DNA of 48,591 nucleotides from an uncultured bacterium (GCA_903907905.1 CAIVPX010000104.1:1-48591), one strand, 5' to 3'; counted from the first letter of the stretch, positions 16,055-25,494 are shown. The notes: generated by a model not told the origin, from the letters alone. Made by a program: numbers and translations.

Positions 16055-17599
16055 ATGAGACCATCAATCTTGGCAGCCGGTGCGCTGCGTGGGCTGGGAG
16101 CGGGTCTGCTGGCCGCGCTGGTGCTGATGTCGGCGCCGCCGCTTGCGCAGGCCCAGTCGTTGGGTACCGTCACCATCGCCACCCACCTCGATGTCGACAC
16201 GCTCGACCCCACTCAGAACATCAACACGCACCAGCGTTGGGTGTATCGGCACATCTTTGATCCGCTGATCACCCTCAGTGCCGACGGCAAGGTCATGCCC
16301 GCGGCAGCCGAGCGCTGGCAGCAGATCGATCCGCTCACCTGGCGCTTTCATCTGCGCAAGGGCGTCAAGTTTCATAACGGCGAGCCGCTCACGGCCGAGG
16401 CGGTCAAACTCACCGTCGAGCTGATGCAAAAGACCACCTCGCAGGCGCGCAGCTACTACTCCAAGTTCAAGGAGGTGAAGGTGATCGACGATCTCACCGT
16501 CGATCTGATCACCGAGAAGCCCTTTGCCAACACGCTCATCCTGGTGGCCGATTATCTGCTGCCGGTGCCGCCCAAGTATTTTGCCGAGGTGGGCGCCGAC
16601 GGGCTGGCGCGCCGGCCCATCGGCACGGGGGCCTACAAGTTCGTCAGCTGGCGCCGGGGTGACCGCGTCACGCTCGAGGCCAATCGCGACTGGTGGAACG
16701 GCAAGCCCAAGGCTGACCGGGTGGTTTTCTGGCCCATCCCCGAACCGGGAACCCGGGTGGCGGCGCTGCTCAATGGGGAAGCGCAACTCATCGCCAACGT
16801 GCCGCAGATCCAGGTCGATCGCGTCAAGGGCTCGAGTGCCGCGCGTATCGAGGCCGCCGAAGCCGGCGCCCTGCCCATCTGGGCCGGGTTCGTGGTGGAC
16901 CGCGAGGGCCTTCGGGACAAACGCGTTCGCCAGGCCATCAATTACGCGGTCAACAAGCAGGCAATCGTCGACCGGTTGTTGCAGGGCTACGGGCGAGCCA
17001 TGGGGCAGCCCTGTTCCGCACAGACCTCCTGCTATGACAGCGCCCTGGCTCCCTATCCCTACGACCCGGAGAAAGCGCGCGCGCTGCTGAAGGAGGCGGG
17101 GGTCTCCAACCTGACGCTCAAGCTGCACTTTCCCACGGGCGTGGTGCCCAACGGCCCCGAGCTGTCGCAGGCCATCGCAGCCGATTTGGCCAAGGTGGGC
17201 ATCAAGACCGAGTTGTTGCAGGACGAGTGGAAGGTGTTTGCGGGCAAGCTGTTTGACTTCAAGAAGAACCAGGCCGATCTGGGCGATGTGTTCCTGATGT
17301 ACTACAAGGCTGGGCCCACCATCGAGTTGGTGTTATCCACCGTACTGGTGACGGGGCGCAACTGGAACTGGACCCACTACAGCAACCCCAAGGTGGACAG
17401 CGCCTGGGACCAGGCCGAGTCAACGGTGGACGTTGCCAAGCGTACTGCGCTCTTCAAGGAAATGGCCGCGATCGTGCGCGACGAGGCGCCTTGGCTGTTT
17501 TTGTACGAGCCCCTGCCGCTCTATGGGGTCAGCAACAAGATCAACTGGAAAGTGCGCTCGGACGAGTTCATCTACGTCGAGGACATGACGGCACGCTGA
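16055..17599 (+). CDS. ABC transporter substrate-binding protein, dipeptide/oligopeptide type (SBP_bac_5)
   Basis: A 514-residue periplasmic receptor of the DppA/OppA class. The signal peptide ends near PPLAQA before QSLGTVTIATH. The family landmarks are LDPTQNINTHQRWVYRHIFDP, WRFHLRKGVKFHNGEPLTA, RPIGTGAYKFVSW and RQAINYAVNKQAIVDRLLQG. A GGGGAGGG sits about 10 bases before ATG 16055; an ATG seven codons earlier lies before that site and is less likely. It opens a run of seven plus-strand genes ending at 25494. Family members bind peptides, nickel, glutathione or other small amides. Linkage to hydantoinase and GGT-fold genes suggests an amide or gamma-glutamyl-like ligand (inference). Confidence 0.92.
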   Translation: MRPSILAAGALRGLGAGLLAALVLMSAPPLAQAQSLGTVTIATHLDVDTLDPTQNINTHQRWVYRHIFDPLITLSADGKVMPAAAERWQQIDPLTWRFHLRKGVKFHNGEPLTAEAVKLTVELMQKTTSQARSYYSKFKEVKVIDDLTVDLITEKPFANTLILVADYLLPVPPKYFAEVGADGLARRPIGTGAYKFVSWRRGDRVTLEANRDWWNGKPKADRVVFWPIPEPGTRVAALLNGEAQLIANVPQIQVDRVKGSSAARIEAAEAGALPIWAGFVVDREGLRDKRVRQAINYAVNKQAIVDRLLQGYGRAMGQPCSAQTSCYDSALAPYPYDPEKARALLKEAGVSNLTLKLHFPTGVVPNGPELSQAIAADLAKVGIKTELLQDEWKVFAGKLFDFKKNQADLGDVFLMYYKAGPTIELVLSTVLVTGRNWNWTHYSNPKVDSAWDQAESTVDVAKRTALFKEMAAIVRDEAPWLFLYEPLPLYGVSNKINWKVRSDEFIYVEDMTAR

Positions 17600-17636
17600 G
17601 GGCTACCGGTCGGTTTGCGCGGAGTTCCAGCGCATC

Positions 17637-18554
17637 ATGCTGCGCGCGCTTGTTCGCCGCTTGCTCAGCTCCGTGCTGGTGGTGGCGGGCGTGGTGGTCG
17701 TGGTGTTCGTTCTGGCCCGCGTGGTCGGCGATCCCGTCGCGCTCATGATCCAGCCCGGGCTGGGTGAGGACGAAATCGCCGAACTGCGTCGCTCGCTCGG
17801 CACCGACAAACCTGTCTGGCAGCAGTTCCTCGTCTTTGTCGCCAATGTGGCCCGCGGTGATTTCGGCGTGTCGCCCTGGCAGGGCGAGCCAGCGCTTGAT
17901 CTGGTGCTCGAGCGCATTCCGGCCACCTTGCTGCTGACGCTGGCCGCCATGACCCTCGCCTTGGTCATCGCACTGGTTGCCGGGGCGCTGTCGGCCCTGC
18001 ATCGGGGTAGCGCGATCGACCGCGGGGCCATGTCGCTGGTGCTGTTGGGGCAGTCGGTGCCCAACTTCTGGCTCGGCCTGATGCTGATCCTGCTCTTTTC
18101 CACCACGCTTCGCTGGCTGCCCTCGGCCGGCTATGGCACGGCAGCCCACTTCGTCTTGCCCACGCTGACCCTGGCGTTTTTCTTCATGGCCCGGCTCACG
18201 CGTTTGGTGCGCTCCGAACTGCTCGAGGTCATGTCTCAGGACTACATTCGTACGGCACGCAGCAAGGGCCTGTCCGAATGGCTCATCTTCCGGCGCCATG
18301 CCCTGCGCAATATCGCGGTGCCCCTGGTCACGGTGCTGGCGGTCGATTTCGGCGCTCTGGTGGGCGGGGCGGTGGTGACCGAGACGGTTTTTGCCTGGCC
18401 CGGGGTGGGGCGGCTCATGATCCAGGCGATCGGTCAGCGCGACTTTCCCATCATTCAGGCGGGCGCCTTCGTTCTGGCGCTCGGGGTGGTGCTGGCCAAC
18501 CTGCTCGCCGACCTCGCCTATGCCTGGCTCGATCCCAAGGTGCGCTTTGGCTGA
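17637..18554 (+). CDS. ABC transporter permease, DppB type
   Basis: A 305-residue inner-membrane permease with six hydrophobic segments. The N terminus LVRRLLSSVLVVAGVVVVVF is the standard first helix of DppB-like proteins. The EAA coupling loop is present around DYIRTARSKGLSEWLIFRRH, and ETVFAWPGVGRL marks the periplasmic side. It partners with the DppC-like permease, whose start overlaps its end, and with the two ATPases encoded on the opposite strand at 25654-27728. Confidence 0.93.
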   Translation: MLRALVRRLLSSVLVVAGVVVVVFVLARVVGDPVALMIQPGLGEDEIAELRRSLGTDKPVWQQFLVFVANVARGDFGVSPWQGEPALDLVLERIPATLLLTLAAMTLALVIALVAGALSALHRGSAIDRGAMSLVLLGQSVPNFWLGLMLILLFSTTLRWLPSAGYGTAAHFVLPTLTLAFFFMARLTRLVRSELLEVMSQDYIRTARSKGLSEWLIFRRHALRNIAVPLVTVLAVDFGALVGGAVVTETVFAWPGVGRLMIQAIGQRDFPIIQAGAFVLALGVVLANLLADLAYAWLDPKVRFG

Positions 18555-19425
18555 TCGATCCGAGCGCGCCGTACCGGGCCTTGCCACGCCTGCCCCTCGG
18601 GTTGCATGGCTGCCCGTGCTCGCCTGGGCGCTGGTCAGCCTGGTGGTGCTGGCCGCGCTCGCGGCGGACTGGATCAGCCCTTACGAGCCGCTCAAGGGCG
18701 ATATTCTCAACAACCTGCGCCCGCCGGGGCTCTCTGCCCGCGACGGCTTTCCCCATCTGCTCGGCACCGACATGCTGGGCCGGGATGTGCTGAGCGGCAT
18801 CCTGCATGGCGCGAGGGTGTCGCTGCTGGTGGGTGTCGCCTCGGTGATCGGTGCCGGGCTCATCGGCACGGTACTGGGCATTCTGGCGGGCTATTTTCGA
18901 GGCTGGCTCGACGAGGTGCTGATGCGCATCGTCGACGTGCAGCTCGCGTTCCCATTCATCCTGCTGGCCATCGTCATCATGTACGTGCTGGGTCGGGGGC
19001 TCTTCAACGTCATTGCCGTGCTCGTCATCGCGAGTTGGCCGCTCTACGCGCGCGTGGCAAGGGCCCAGGCGCTGCGCCTGCGCGAGAGCGAGTTTGTCCT
19101 GGCGGCGCGCTCGCTGGGAGCTGGCTGGTTGCGGATTGTGCTGCGGCACATCCTGCCCAATGCGCTCACGCCGCTGCTGGTGGTGGCCACCTTTGCCATT
19201 CCCCAGATGATCATCTTCGAGGCTGCCCTCAGCTTTCTGGGCGTGGGCATGCCGCTCGATGTCGTGTCCTGGGGCTCGATGCTGGCATCAGGCCGCACGG
19301 CGCTCGAACAGGCCTGGTGGATCGCAAGCTTTCCCGGCATTGCCATCATGATCACCGTGCTGTCGGTCAACATTCTGGGCGACTGGTTGCGTGACCGGCT
19401 CGATCCCAGCCTGCGCGTCAGTTGA
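18547..19425 (+). CDS. ABC transporter permease, DppC type
   Basis: A permease of about 292 residues, the second channel half. It shows the DppC landmarks HLLGTDMLGRDVLSGILHGARVSL-type loop, FPFILLAIVIMYVLG and the EAA loop SEFVLAARSLGAGWLRIVLRH, followed by FEAALSFLGVGMP. The start is uncertain. TTG 18547 would overlap the dppB-type stop by 8 bases and has AAGG just before it. ATG 18520 in the same frame would overlap by 35 bases. Both give the same membrane topology. Confidence 0.9.
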   Translation: MADRSERAVPGLATPAPRVAWLPVLAWALVSLVVLAALAADWISPYEPLKGDILNNLRPPGLSARDGFPHLLGTDMLGRDVLSGILHGARVSLLVGVASVIGAGLIGTVLGILAGYFRGWLDEVLMRIVDVQLAFPFILLAIVIMYVLGRGLFNVIAVLVIASWPLYARVARAQALRLRESEFVLAARSLGAGWLRIVLRHILPNALTPLLVVATFAIPQMIIFEAALSFLGVGMPLDVVSWGSMLASGRTALEQAWWIASFPGIAIMITVLSVNILGDWLRDRLDPSLRVS

Positions 19426-19460
19426 ATGCACCCGCCGAGCGCGGCAGAAGGAGATACCCC

Positions 19461-21320
19461 GTGATTGCTGAACCGACGACTGTTGCGCGGGCCGACGCCA
19501 GCGCGCCAGCCCGCGCGACGGATACCGCCCACCCCGATCCGGTGACCATCGAAATCGTGAAGGGCGCACTTCGGGCGACGCAGTCCGAGATGGAGACGGT
19601 GCTCGAGCGAACGGCCATGTCGCCGATCATCCGCGAGAAGCAGGATTACTTTTGCGGGCTGTTCGACCGGCAGGCTCGACTGCTCATCGGCACCAAGATT
19701 CCGGTGCTGGGCAACATCATCGGGCCGGTGCTCAAGGCCTATCCGCCCGAGACCATGAAGCCGGGCGACCTGTACTGGTACAACGACTGCTATGGCTCCG
19801 AGGGGGGCGTGTCGCACTCGCCCGATCAGGTGTTCGTGGCGCCGGTGTTCAGCGATGGGCAGATCGTGGCCTACGCGCACTCCTGGGCGCACTTTCTCGA
19901 TATCGGCGGCATGCGCCCGGGGTCCACCACGCCCGACGCCACCGACATCTTCCAGGAGGGCATCATCGTGCCGCCGGTCAAGCTCTACGATCAGGGCCGG
20001 CTCAACGAGGAACTCTTCAAGACCTTCATTCGCAACACCCGCTTCCCCGATATGGCCCGCGGTGACATGCGAGCCATGATGGCGGCGGTGCGTCTGGGCG
20101 AAAAGCGCCTGCTCGAGTTGTTCGGCCGGTATTCGGCCGAGATGCTCGATGCCAGTTTCGATGCCCTGATCAAGCAGAGCGAGCGCGCGGTCCGGCAGGG
20201 CTTTCGGGAGCGTTTCGGCTCGGGAAGCTGGCAGTTTGCCGACCGACTCGACAGTGACGGCCAGGGCAGTGGCCCGGTCACGGTCCGCATGACGCTGCGC
20301 GCCGATGCATCGGGCGTCACGCTGGACACCACTGCGAGCGACGATCAGGTGAAAGGCGCGGTCAACTTTCTCATGCACCCCTCGGTGCCCAAGATGATCT
20401 TCGGAATCTATTTCCTCGCGGCCGATCAGGGGCTGTTGCTCAACGAGGGGGTGCTGAGGCTCATCGACGAGGTGGGACTGCGCGAAGGCAGCGTGCTGTG
20501 GCCGCGCTTTCCCGGCGCGTTGGGCCAGCGCACCAACACCCTGGCCAAGGTGCAGAGTTGTTGCCTCGGACTGCTCGACATCGCCGATCCGGCGCGAGGC
20601 CACGCCGGCTCGTCCATCTACTCCTTCAACCAGTTGCGCGGCATCGACTCGCGCAGCGGCAAGCCTTTTCTGAAAAGCATGGGCCTGGGGGTCGGGCACG
20701 GTGCGCGTGCACAGGCCGATGGCATCGACGCGGTGTATTTCATCGCTCAGAAAAATTATCCGATCGAATTCACCGAGCAGAATTTTCCGCTGCGCGTGCG
20801 CGCCTACGGCATCAATCGCGATTCCGCCGGGCCTGGCCGCTGGCGCGGTGGCGCGGGCGTGATCCGCGAGGTGGAGGTACTCACCGAGCGCGCCATGCTG
20901 GGCGTGCGCATGGACAACGTCGCCAATCCGCCCTGGGGCGTGGCGGGCGGCATGTCCGGCCGGTCGGGGCGTATCGTGCTCAATCCCGGCACCGATCGCG
21001 AGCGCGCGTTGCCCAGCATGGAGGACGGCATCATGGTCAGCCGCGGCGACATCATCCGCTTCGAGTGCGTGGGCGGTGGCGGCTATGGCCACCCCTTCGA
21101 TCGTGAACCCCAGCGCGTGCTCAATGATGTGCTGGGCGGTTTCGTCAGCGTTGACCGCGCACGGGCCGATTACGGCGTGGTGCTGAGCGATGACGGCGAG
21201 CGCATCGACGAGACCGCCACGCAGGCGCACCGCGCTGCGTATCGCTGGGACACCAAACTCTTTCACCGCCAAGGCTACCTCGATGCCGATGAGTGGTATC
21301 GGCAGTGCGCCCACCCCTGA
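19461..21320 (+). CDS. hyuB: Hydantoinase B/oxoprolinase family protein
   Basis: A 619-residue cytosolic protein of the HyuB family, the second half of ATP-dependent hydantoinases, 5-oxoprolinases and acetone/acetophenone carboxylases. Landmarks: VTIEIVKGALRATQSEMETV near the N terminus, GSEGGVSHSPDQVFVAPVF, AHSWAHFLDIGG, ASDDQVKGAVNF, and the C-terminal GRWRGGAGVIREVEVL and GGGGYGHPFDREP. GTG 19461 has AAGGAGA eight bases upstream. Its partner HyuA is not adjacent but 6.4 kb downstream (27769-29844), beyond five other genes. It follows the permease genes by 35 bases and is followed after 13 bases by an alpha/beta-hydrolase gene, so co-transcription is likely. Confidence 0.93.
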   Translation: MIAEPTTVARADASAPARATDTAHPDPVTIEIVKGALRATQSEMETVLERTAMSPIIREKQDYFCGLFDRQARLLIGTKIPVLGNIIGPVLKAYPPETMKPGDLYWYNDCYGSEGGVSHSPDQVFVAPVFSDGQIVAYAHSWAHFLDIGGMRPGSTTPDATDIFQEGIIVPPVKLYDQGRLNEELFKTFIRNTRFPDMARGDMRAMMAAVRLGEKRLLELFGRYSAEMLDASFDALIKQSERAVRQGFRERFGSGSWQFADRLDSDGQGSGPVTVRMTLRADASGVTLDTTASDDQVKGAVNFLMHPSVPKMIFGIYFLAADQGLLLNEGVLRLIDEVGLREGSVLWPRFPGALGQRTNTLAKVQSCCLGLLDIADPARGHAGSSIYSFNQLRGIDSRSGKPFLKSMGLGVGHGARAQADGIDAVYFIAQKNYPIEFTEQNFPLRVRAYGINRDSAGPGRWRGGAGVIREVEVLTERAMLGVRMDNVANPPWGVAGGMSGRSGRIVLNPGTDRERALPSMEDGIMVSRGDIIRFECVGGGGYGHPFDREPQRVLNDVLGGFVSVDRARADYGVVLSDDGERIDETATQAHRAAYRWDTKLFHRQGYLDADEWYRQCAHP

Positions 21321-21333
21321 CCCTGGAGCTCTC

Positions 21334-22143
21334 ATGCCCAAAGTACGCGTCTCCGACATCGACATGCACTACGACGAGGTGGGCAGCGGGCCGCCGCTGC
21401 TCATTTCCACCGGCTGGGCGCGCGCCGAGCGCGCTTTCATTCAGCACCGCGACTTGCTGGCGCAGAACTTTCGCTGCATCCGCCACGATCACCGCGGCAT
21501 CGGCGCGTCCGATGCACCGGATGCGCCCTACAGCATCGAAATGCTCGCCGACGATCTGGCCGGTCTGCTCGATGCGCTCGATATCCCGCGTTGCCGGGTG
21601 CTGGGCGGCGGTGGCATGGGGGCGCTGGTGTGCATGGAAATGGCCATCCGTCATCCCGAGAAGGTGTCGGCCCTGATGCTGGGCTCGCCCTGTCTCAAGG
21701 TGGACAATTTCCTGCGCGAAATCATGCACATGTGGAAGGACCTTCGGCGCCTTGACCCGGTGCTGTGGGCCCGCGAGGTGACCTTCTGGTGCTACACACC
21801 CGACACCTTCAATCATCGGCCCGAGATCGCGCTCGGGGCAGCCAAGGCACGGGGCGGCGAGCAGACCTTTCCCGAGCCCTGGGCCTTCGATCGTCTGGTG
21901 GACGCCTATTGCGCCTACGATGCCACCGCGCGCGCGGCGCAGATCAAGTGCCCCACACTGATCGCCAACGCCAGCGCCTTCGATCTCATTACGGGGCCGC
22001 GCTTTGCGCATCAGGTGCACCAGGCCATTCCCGGGTCGAGCCTGCACATCTTCGAGAACACCTCGCACAACTTTTGGGTCGAAAGCTTCGATGACTGGTG
22101 GACGCTGACCCGCGACTTCTTCAAGGCCCACGGCGATGACTGA
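21334..22143 (+). CDS. Alpha/beta-hydrolase fold protein lacking the catalytic serine
   Basis: A 269-residue alpha/beta-hydrolase fold protein with the usual HDHRGIGASD loop (51-60), acid candidate D217 (in SAFDLITGP) and base candidate H245 (in ENTSHNFW). The nucleophile elbow, normally G-x-S-x-G, reads GGGMG at residues 92-96: glycine (GGC, 21613-21615) stands where serine should be. One base change from AGC would give this. Everything else of the fold appears intact and the gene is embedded in an operon, overlapping the next gene by 8 bases, so it is not an obvious pseudogene. It may be a non-hydrolytic member, for example binding, lyase or cofactor-free oxygenase-like, or a recently inactivated enzyme. 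ATG 21334 follows a GGAG. Confidence 0.88.
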   Translation: MPKVRVSDIDMHYDEVGSGPPLLISTGWARAERAFIQHRDLLAQNFRCIRHDHRGIGASDAPDAPYSIEMLADDLAGLLDALDIPRCRVLGGGGMGALVCMEMAIRHPEKVSALMLGSPCLKVDNFLREIMHMWKDLRRLDPVLWAREVTFWCYTPDTFNHRPEIALGAAKARGGEQTFPEPWAFDRLVDAYCAYDATARAAQIKCPTLIANASAFDLITGPRFAHQVHQAIPGSSLHIFENTSHNFWVESFDDWWTLTRDFFKAHGDD

Positions 22144-23878
22144 TACCCCCTTCCTGCGTTCGCGATTTCTGATCGACAAGACCGAGATCGCGAGCCGTCG
22201 CGGCATCGTGGTGGCCCAGCACCCGCTGGCGGCCGAGGCCGGGGCGCGCATCCTGGCCGCGGGCGGCAATGCCATCGATGCGGCGGTGGCGGCTGCGGCG
22301 GCCATCACGGTGGTCGAGCCCTCCATGAGCAGCCTCGCCGGCGGCGGTGCGATGATGATCCACCTCGCCCGCAGCAAGAAAAACGTGGCCATCGAATACC
22401 TGCCCAGGGTGCCGGCTGCGGCGCGTCCCGACATGTATCGCGTGCGCGCTGATCAGGCCGCGGGCGGCATGTTCGGCTGGCCATTGGTCGAGGGTGACTC
22501 GAACATCGTCAGCGCCCTGTCGGTTGGGGTGCCGGGCACCATGGCCGGCCTGAGCCTGGCGCTTGAAAAGCACGGCACGATGCCGATGTCGCGGCTGTTC
22601 GAGCCCGCCATCGAACTGGCCGAGGAAGGGTTCACCGCCGACTGGTACCTGTCCACGATGATCGCCGGGGCCGCGCGCCTGATGCAGCGCTTTCCCGAAA
22701 CCCGGGACATCTTCCTGCCGGGCGGTCTGCCGCCTGCACCGCCGCTGCGGGCCTATCTGGGCTCCGAGCGCTTTCGCCAACCGCAGCTTGCGGCCACCTT
22801 GCGCCGGCTAGGGGCGGGCGGCATCGAGGAATTCAGCCGGGGCGAGGTGGGCCGGGCGCTGGTGCGCACCATGGAGCGACAGGGCGGCCTCATCACGGCC
22901 GACGATCTGGCCAGCTATCGCGCTCAGTATCACGAGTCGCTCACTGAAACGCGTTACCGCGGGCTCAACCTGCACACGATGCCCGGCGCCAACGGTGCGA
23001 CCACCGCCTTCGAAATCCTCAACATCCTCGAGCAGTTCGACCTGTCTGCGCTGTCCTTTCTGGGTGCCGATCACCTGCACCTCATGGCCTGTGCACAGCG
23101 AGCCGCCTTTCTCGACCGCTTCGCCCATATGGCAGACCCCTCCCGGGTCGCGGTGCCGCTGCAGGGCTTGCTGTCGAAAGACTTTGCGCTCGAGCGTGCA
23201 CGAGCCATCGCGCTCGATCGTGCGGGGCCCGAGCGGGCGGGCGATCCCTGGCCCTTCGATCGCACCCAGGCCTCGGCCGACGGCCGCGCGCGCGGGGCGC
23301 TGCGCGATGCCGGATGCACCACGCATCTGTGCGTGGCCGATGCCGAGGGCAATCTGGTGAGTCTCACCAACACGCTGGGTGATCTCTGGGGCTCGTATGT
23401 GGTCGCCGAGGGCACCGGCATGCTGCTCAACGACGGCATGATCTGGTTCAACCCGGTGCCGGGCCACATCAATTCAATCGAACCCGGCAAGATGCCCCTG
23501 TCCAATGTCACCACGGTCCTGGGTACGCGCGCCGATCGGGCGGCCTTTGCCATCGGCGCACCGGGCGGGCGCAAGGTGATCACCTCGGTGCTGCAGTCCA
23601 TCGTCAATCATGTCGACTACAAGCGCAGCCTGCAGCAGGCCATCAGTGCGCCCCGTCTGCACTGCGAGGGCAACAAGCTTCAGATCGACTCGCGGGTGAC
23701 CGACGAGGTGCTCGCGCAACTGGCGCGGCGCGGTCACACCATCGAGGCGCTGGAGGAGTCCTTCGTCACGGCCAATTTCGCCCGACCGGTCGGCATTTCG
23801 GTGGATGCGGCAACCGGCGTGCTGCGCAGTGGCGTGGATGCGTTGCGCATGGCCGGTGCTGTCGGCCTGGCGAGTTGA
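22136..23878 (+). CDS. Gamma-glutamyltransferase-fold Ntn-hydrolase (first of two)
   Basis: A 580-residue self-cleaving Ntn-hydrolase. Maturation would cut before T395 in DAGCTTHLCVADAEGN to give a small subunit with an N-terminal threonine nucleophile. GAPGGRKVITSVLQ supplies the conserved GG loop. No signal peptide, so cytosolic, unlike classical periplasmic GGT. Two glutamate-recognition elements of Escherichia coli GGT are changed. The Arg that binds the alpha-carboxylate (in DYRE) is replaced in IEYLPRVP, and the SS pair of the PLSS loop reads PLSN. A glutathione hydrolase is therefore unlikely; amide hydrolases such as the oxamate amidohydrolase HpxW share this fold. It overlaps the preceding gene by 8 bases and is 2 bases from its paralogue. 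Confidence 0.9.
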   Translation: MTDTPFLRSRFLIDKTEIASRRGIVVAQHPLAAEAGARILAAGGNAIDAAVAAAAAITVVEPSMSSLAGGGAMMIHLARSKKNVAIEYLPRVPAAARPDMYRVRADQAAGGMFGWPLVEGDSNIVSALSVGVPGTMAGLSLALEKHGTMPMSRLFEPAIELAEEGFTADWYLSTMIAGAARLMQRFPETRDIFLPGGLPPAPPLRAYLGSERFRQPQLAATLRRLGAGGIEEFSRGEVGRALVRTMERQGGLITADDLASYRAQYHESLTETRYRGLNLHTMPGANGATTAFEILNILEQFDLSALSFLGADHLHLMACAQRAAFLDRFAHMADPSRVAVPLQGLLSKDFALERARAIALDRAGPERAGDPWPFDRTQASADGRARGALRDAGCTTHLCVADAEGNLVSLTNTLGDLWGSYVVAEGTGMLLNDGMIWFNPVPGHINSIEPGKMPLSNVTTVLGTRADRAAFAIGAPGGRKVITSVLQSIVNHVDYKRSLQQAISAPRLHCEGNKLQIDSRVTDEVLAQLARRGHTIEALEESFVTANFARPVGISVDAATGVLRSGVDALRMAGAVGLAS

Positions 23879-23880
23879 TC

Positions 23881-25494
23881 ATGCGTGGCGTGGTCAGTGC
23901 CCCGCAGCCACTTGCCGTCGAGGCTGGTGCCGACGTTCTGCGCCGTGGCGGCAACGCGGTCGATGCGGCCCTGGCCTGCGCCTTCGTCCAGGGTGTAGTC
24001 GACCCCCAGATGTGCGGGCTCGGGGGCGGTGGCGTCATGCTCGTTCACCAGGCTGGGCGACGCGAGACGGTCGAATTGTCCTTCTATGCCCCCGCGCCGC
24101 TCGCCGCCACGGCGGAGATGTTCCAGCCGCTGATCGTCGAGCGGGTACGCTGGGGCGGTTGGCGACTGCAGAACCGCGAAAACGAGATCGGCCATCAGTC
24201 GATTTGCACGCCCACGTTCGTGAAGGCGGCCGACTTTGCCGCCAGGCGTTTCGGGTCGATCCCCTGGTCGCAACTGCTGGGGCCGGCGATCGAAATCGCC
24301 CAGGCTGGCGCACCGGTCTATCACCATGTGCACGACCGCTGGATGCGCCCCACCGCAGGTTTTGCCGACAGCCTCGAGCGGCATACCGTGACGCCGGCTG
24401 CGGCGGCGATTTACACGGTCGATGGCCGCATGCGCGGGCCGGGCGAGCGCATGCCCACCGATTCGCTGGCCACAACGCTGCGCCGACTGGCCCAGCATGG
24501 TGCAGCCGACTTCTACGAGGGCGACATCGCGCGTCAGATGCTCGATGACATGCGACGGCACGGCGGGCTGCTCAGCGAGCGCGACCTGCGCGATTGTCAG
24601 GTCAGCGTGCGATCGCCGCTGTGGGGACGCTACCGCGGTCGGCGCATTGCCAGCCCGGCACCGCCCGGCGGGGGGCTGGCCCTCTTGCTCGCGCTGGGGC
24701 TGCTCGAGCCCTTGATCGATGCTTCAACGGCCCACAACGGTCTGGCGCATACGCATCGCCTGGCTGAGTCGCTCAAACTCGGCCTCGCGCTCTGGAAGGC
24801 GCGAAGCGGCGATCCGCGCTTCGTCGCCGAAGACCCGTCGGCTCTTCTCGAGGGGGCCCATCTCGACCAACTGCGTGCGCTCGTGTCGGATGCCCGTGCG
24901 CTGAGGCTCGCCGACGTAGGGGCGCTGCTCGTGCCCGATTCGCGCGACACCACGCATGTGAGCGTGATCGACGGCGAGGGCAATGCCGTGTCCATGACGC
25001 ACACCCTGGGGCTGGCCTCGGGGGTGGTCACCGAGGGACTGGGCTTCATGTACAACAACGCGATGATGTTGTTCGACCCCAATCCGGGGCAACCCAATTC
25101 CATCGCGCCCGGGCGCATTCGCCAGCACGCCACCGCCGCCTCGATCGTATTCCAGGACGAGTCACCGCTGATTGCGGTGGGGGCGCCCGGCGGTCACGGC
25201 ATCATCTCGGGCGTGGCCCAGTCGATCAGCAATCTGCTTGACTTCGGCATGTCGCCAGTCGAGGCGGTGTCGGCGCCGCGCATTCACTGCGAGGGGGATA
25301 CGCTCGAGATCGAGGCGCGCTTCGAGCAGTCGGTGCTCGCAGGACTCGAAGCGCGGGGACATCCCGTGCGGCGCTCCTACTACAGCTACGACTACACCTC
25401 GGGGCGTCCGCATGTGGCCCGTAGGTCGTCTGATGGTGCGCGTCTGGATGGAGGCGCCGACCCGCGTGGCGGTGGCATGGCGTTGAGCGTGTAG
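23881..25494 (+). CDS. Gamma-glutamyltransferase-fold Ntn-hydrolase (second of two)
   Basis: A 537-residue paralogue of the preceding protein, with the cleavage site before T357 in RDTTHVSVIDGEGN and the GAPGGHGIISG loop. It has no signal peptide and starts almost directly with the EAGADVLRRGGNAVDAA helix. It departs further from glutamyl specificity than its neighbour: the DYRE region reads LSFYAPAP without arginine, and the PLSS loop reads RQHATA. ATG 23881 is 2 bases after the stop of the first GGT-fold gene. The tandem of two diverged copies suggests two related amide substrates, or a heteromeric enzyme. HpxW-type oxamate amidohydrolase is a candidate, given the AtzE/HpxY cluster 13 kb away (inference). 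Confidence 0.9.
   Translation: MRGVVSAPQPLAVEAGADVLRRGGNAVDAALACAFVQGVVDPQMCGLGGGGVMLVHQAGRRETVELSFYAPAPLAATAEMFQPLIVERVRWGGWRLQNRENEIGHQSICTPTFVKAADFAARRFGSIPWSQLLGPAIEIAQAGAPVYHHVHDRWMRPTAGFADSLERHTVTPAAAAIYTVDGRMRGPGERMPTDSLATTLRRLAQHGAADFYEGDIARQMLDDMRRHGGLLSERDLRDCQVSVRSPLWGRYRGRRIASPAPPGGGLALLLALGLLEPLIDASTAHNGLAHTHRLAESLKLGLALWKARSGDPRFVAEDPSALLEGAHLDQLRALVSDARALRLADVGALLVPDSRDTTHVSVIDGEGNAVSMTHTLGLASGVVTEGLGFMYNNAMMLFDPNPGQPNSIAPGRIRQHATAASIVFQDESPLIAVGAPGGHGIISGVAQSISNLLDFGMSPVEAVSAPRIHCEGDTLEIEARFEQSVLAGLEARGHPVRRSYYSYDYTSGRPHVARRSSDGARLDGGADPRGGGMALSV

Noticed and set aside
19044-21365. A 773-codon open frame on the minus strand opposite hyuB
   Set aside because: It is the antisense shadow of a clear HyuB gene in GC-rich DNA. 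Its translation has no domain motifs and is rich in His, Arg and Ala runs typical of shadows.
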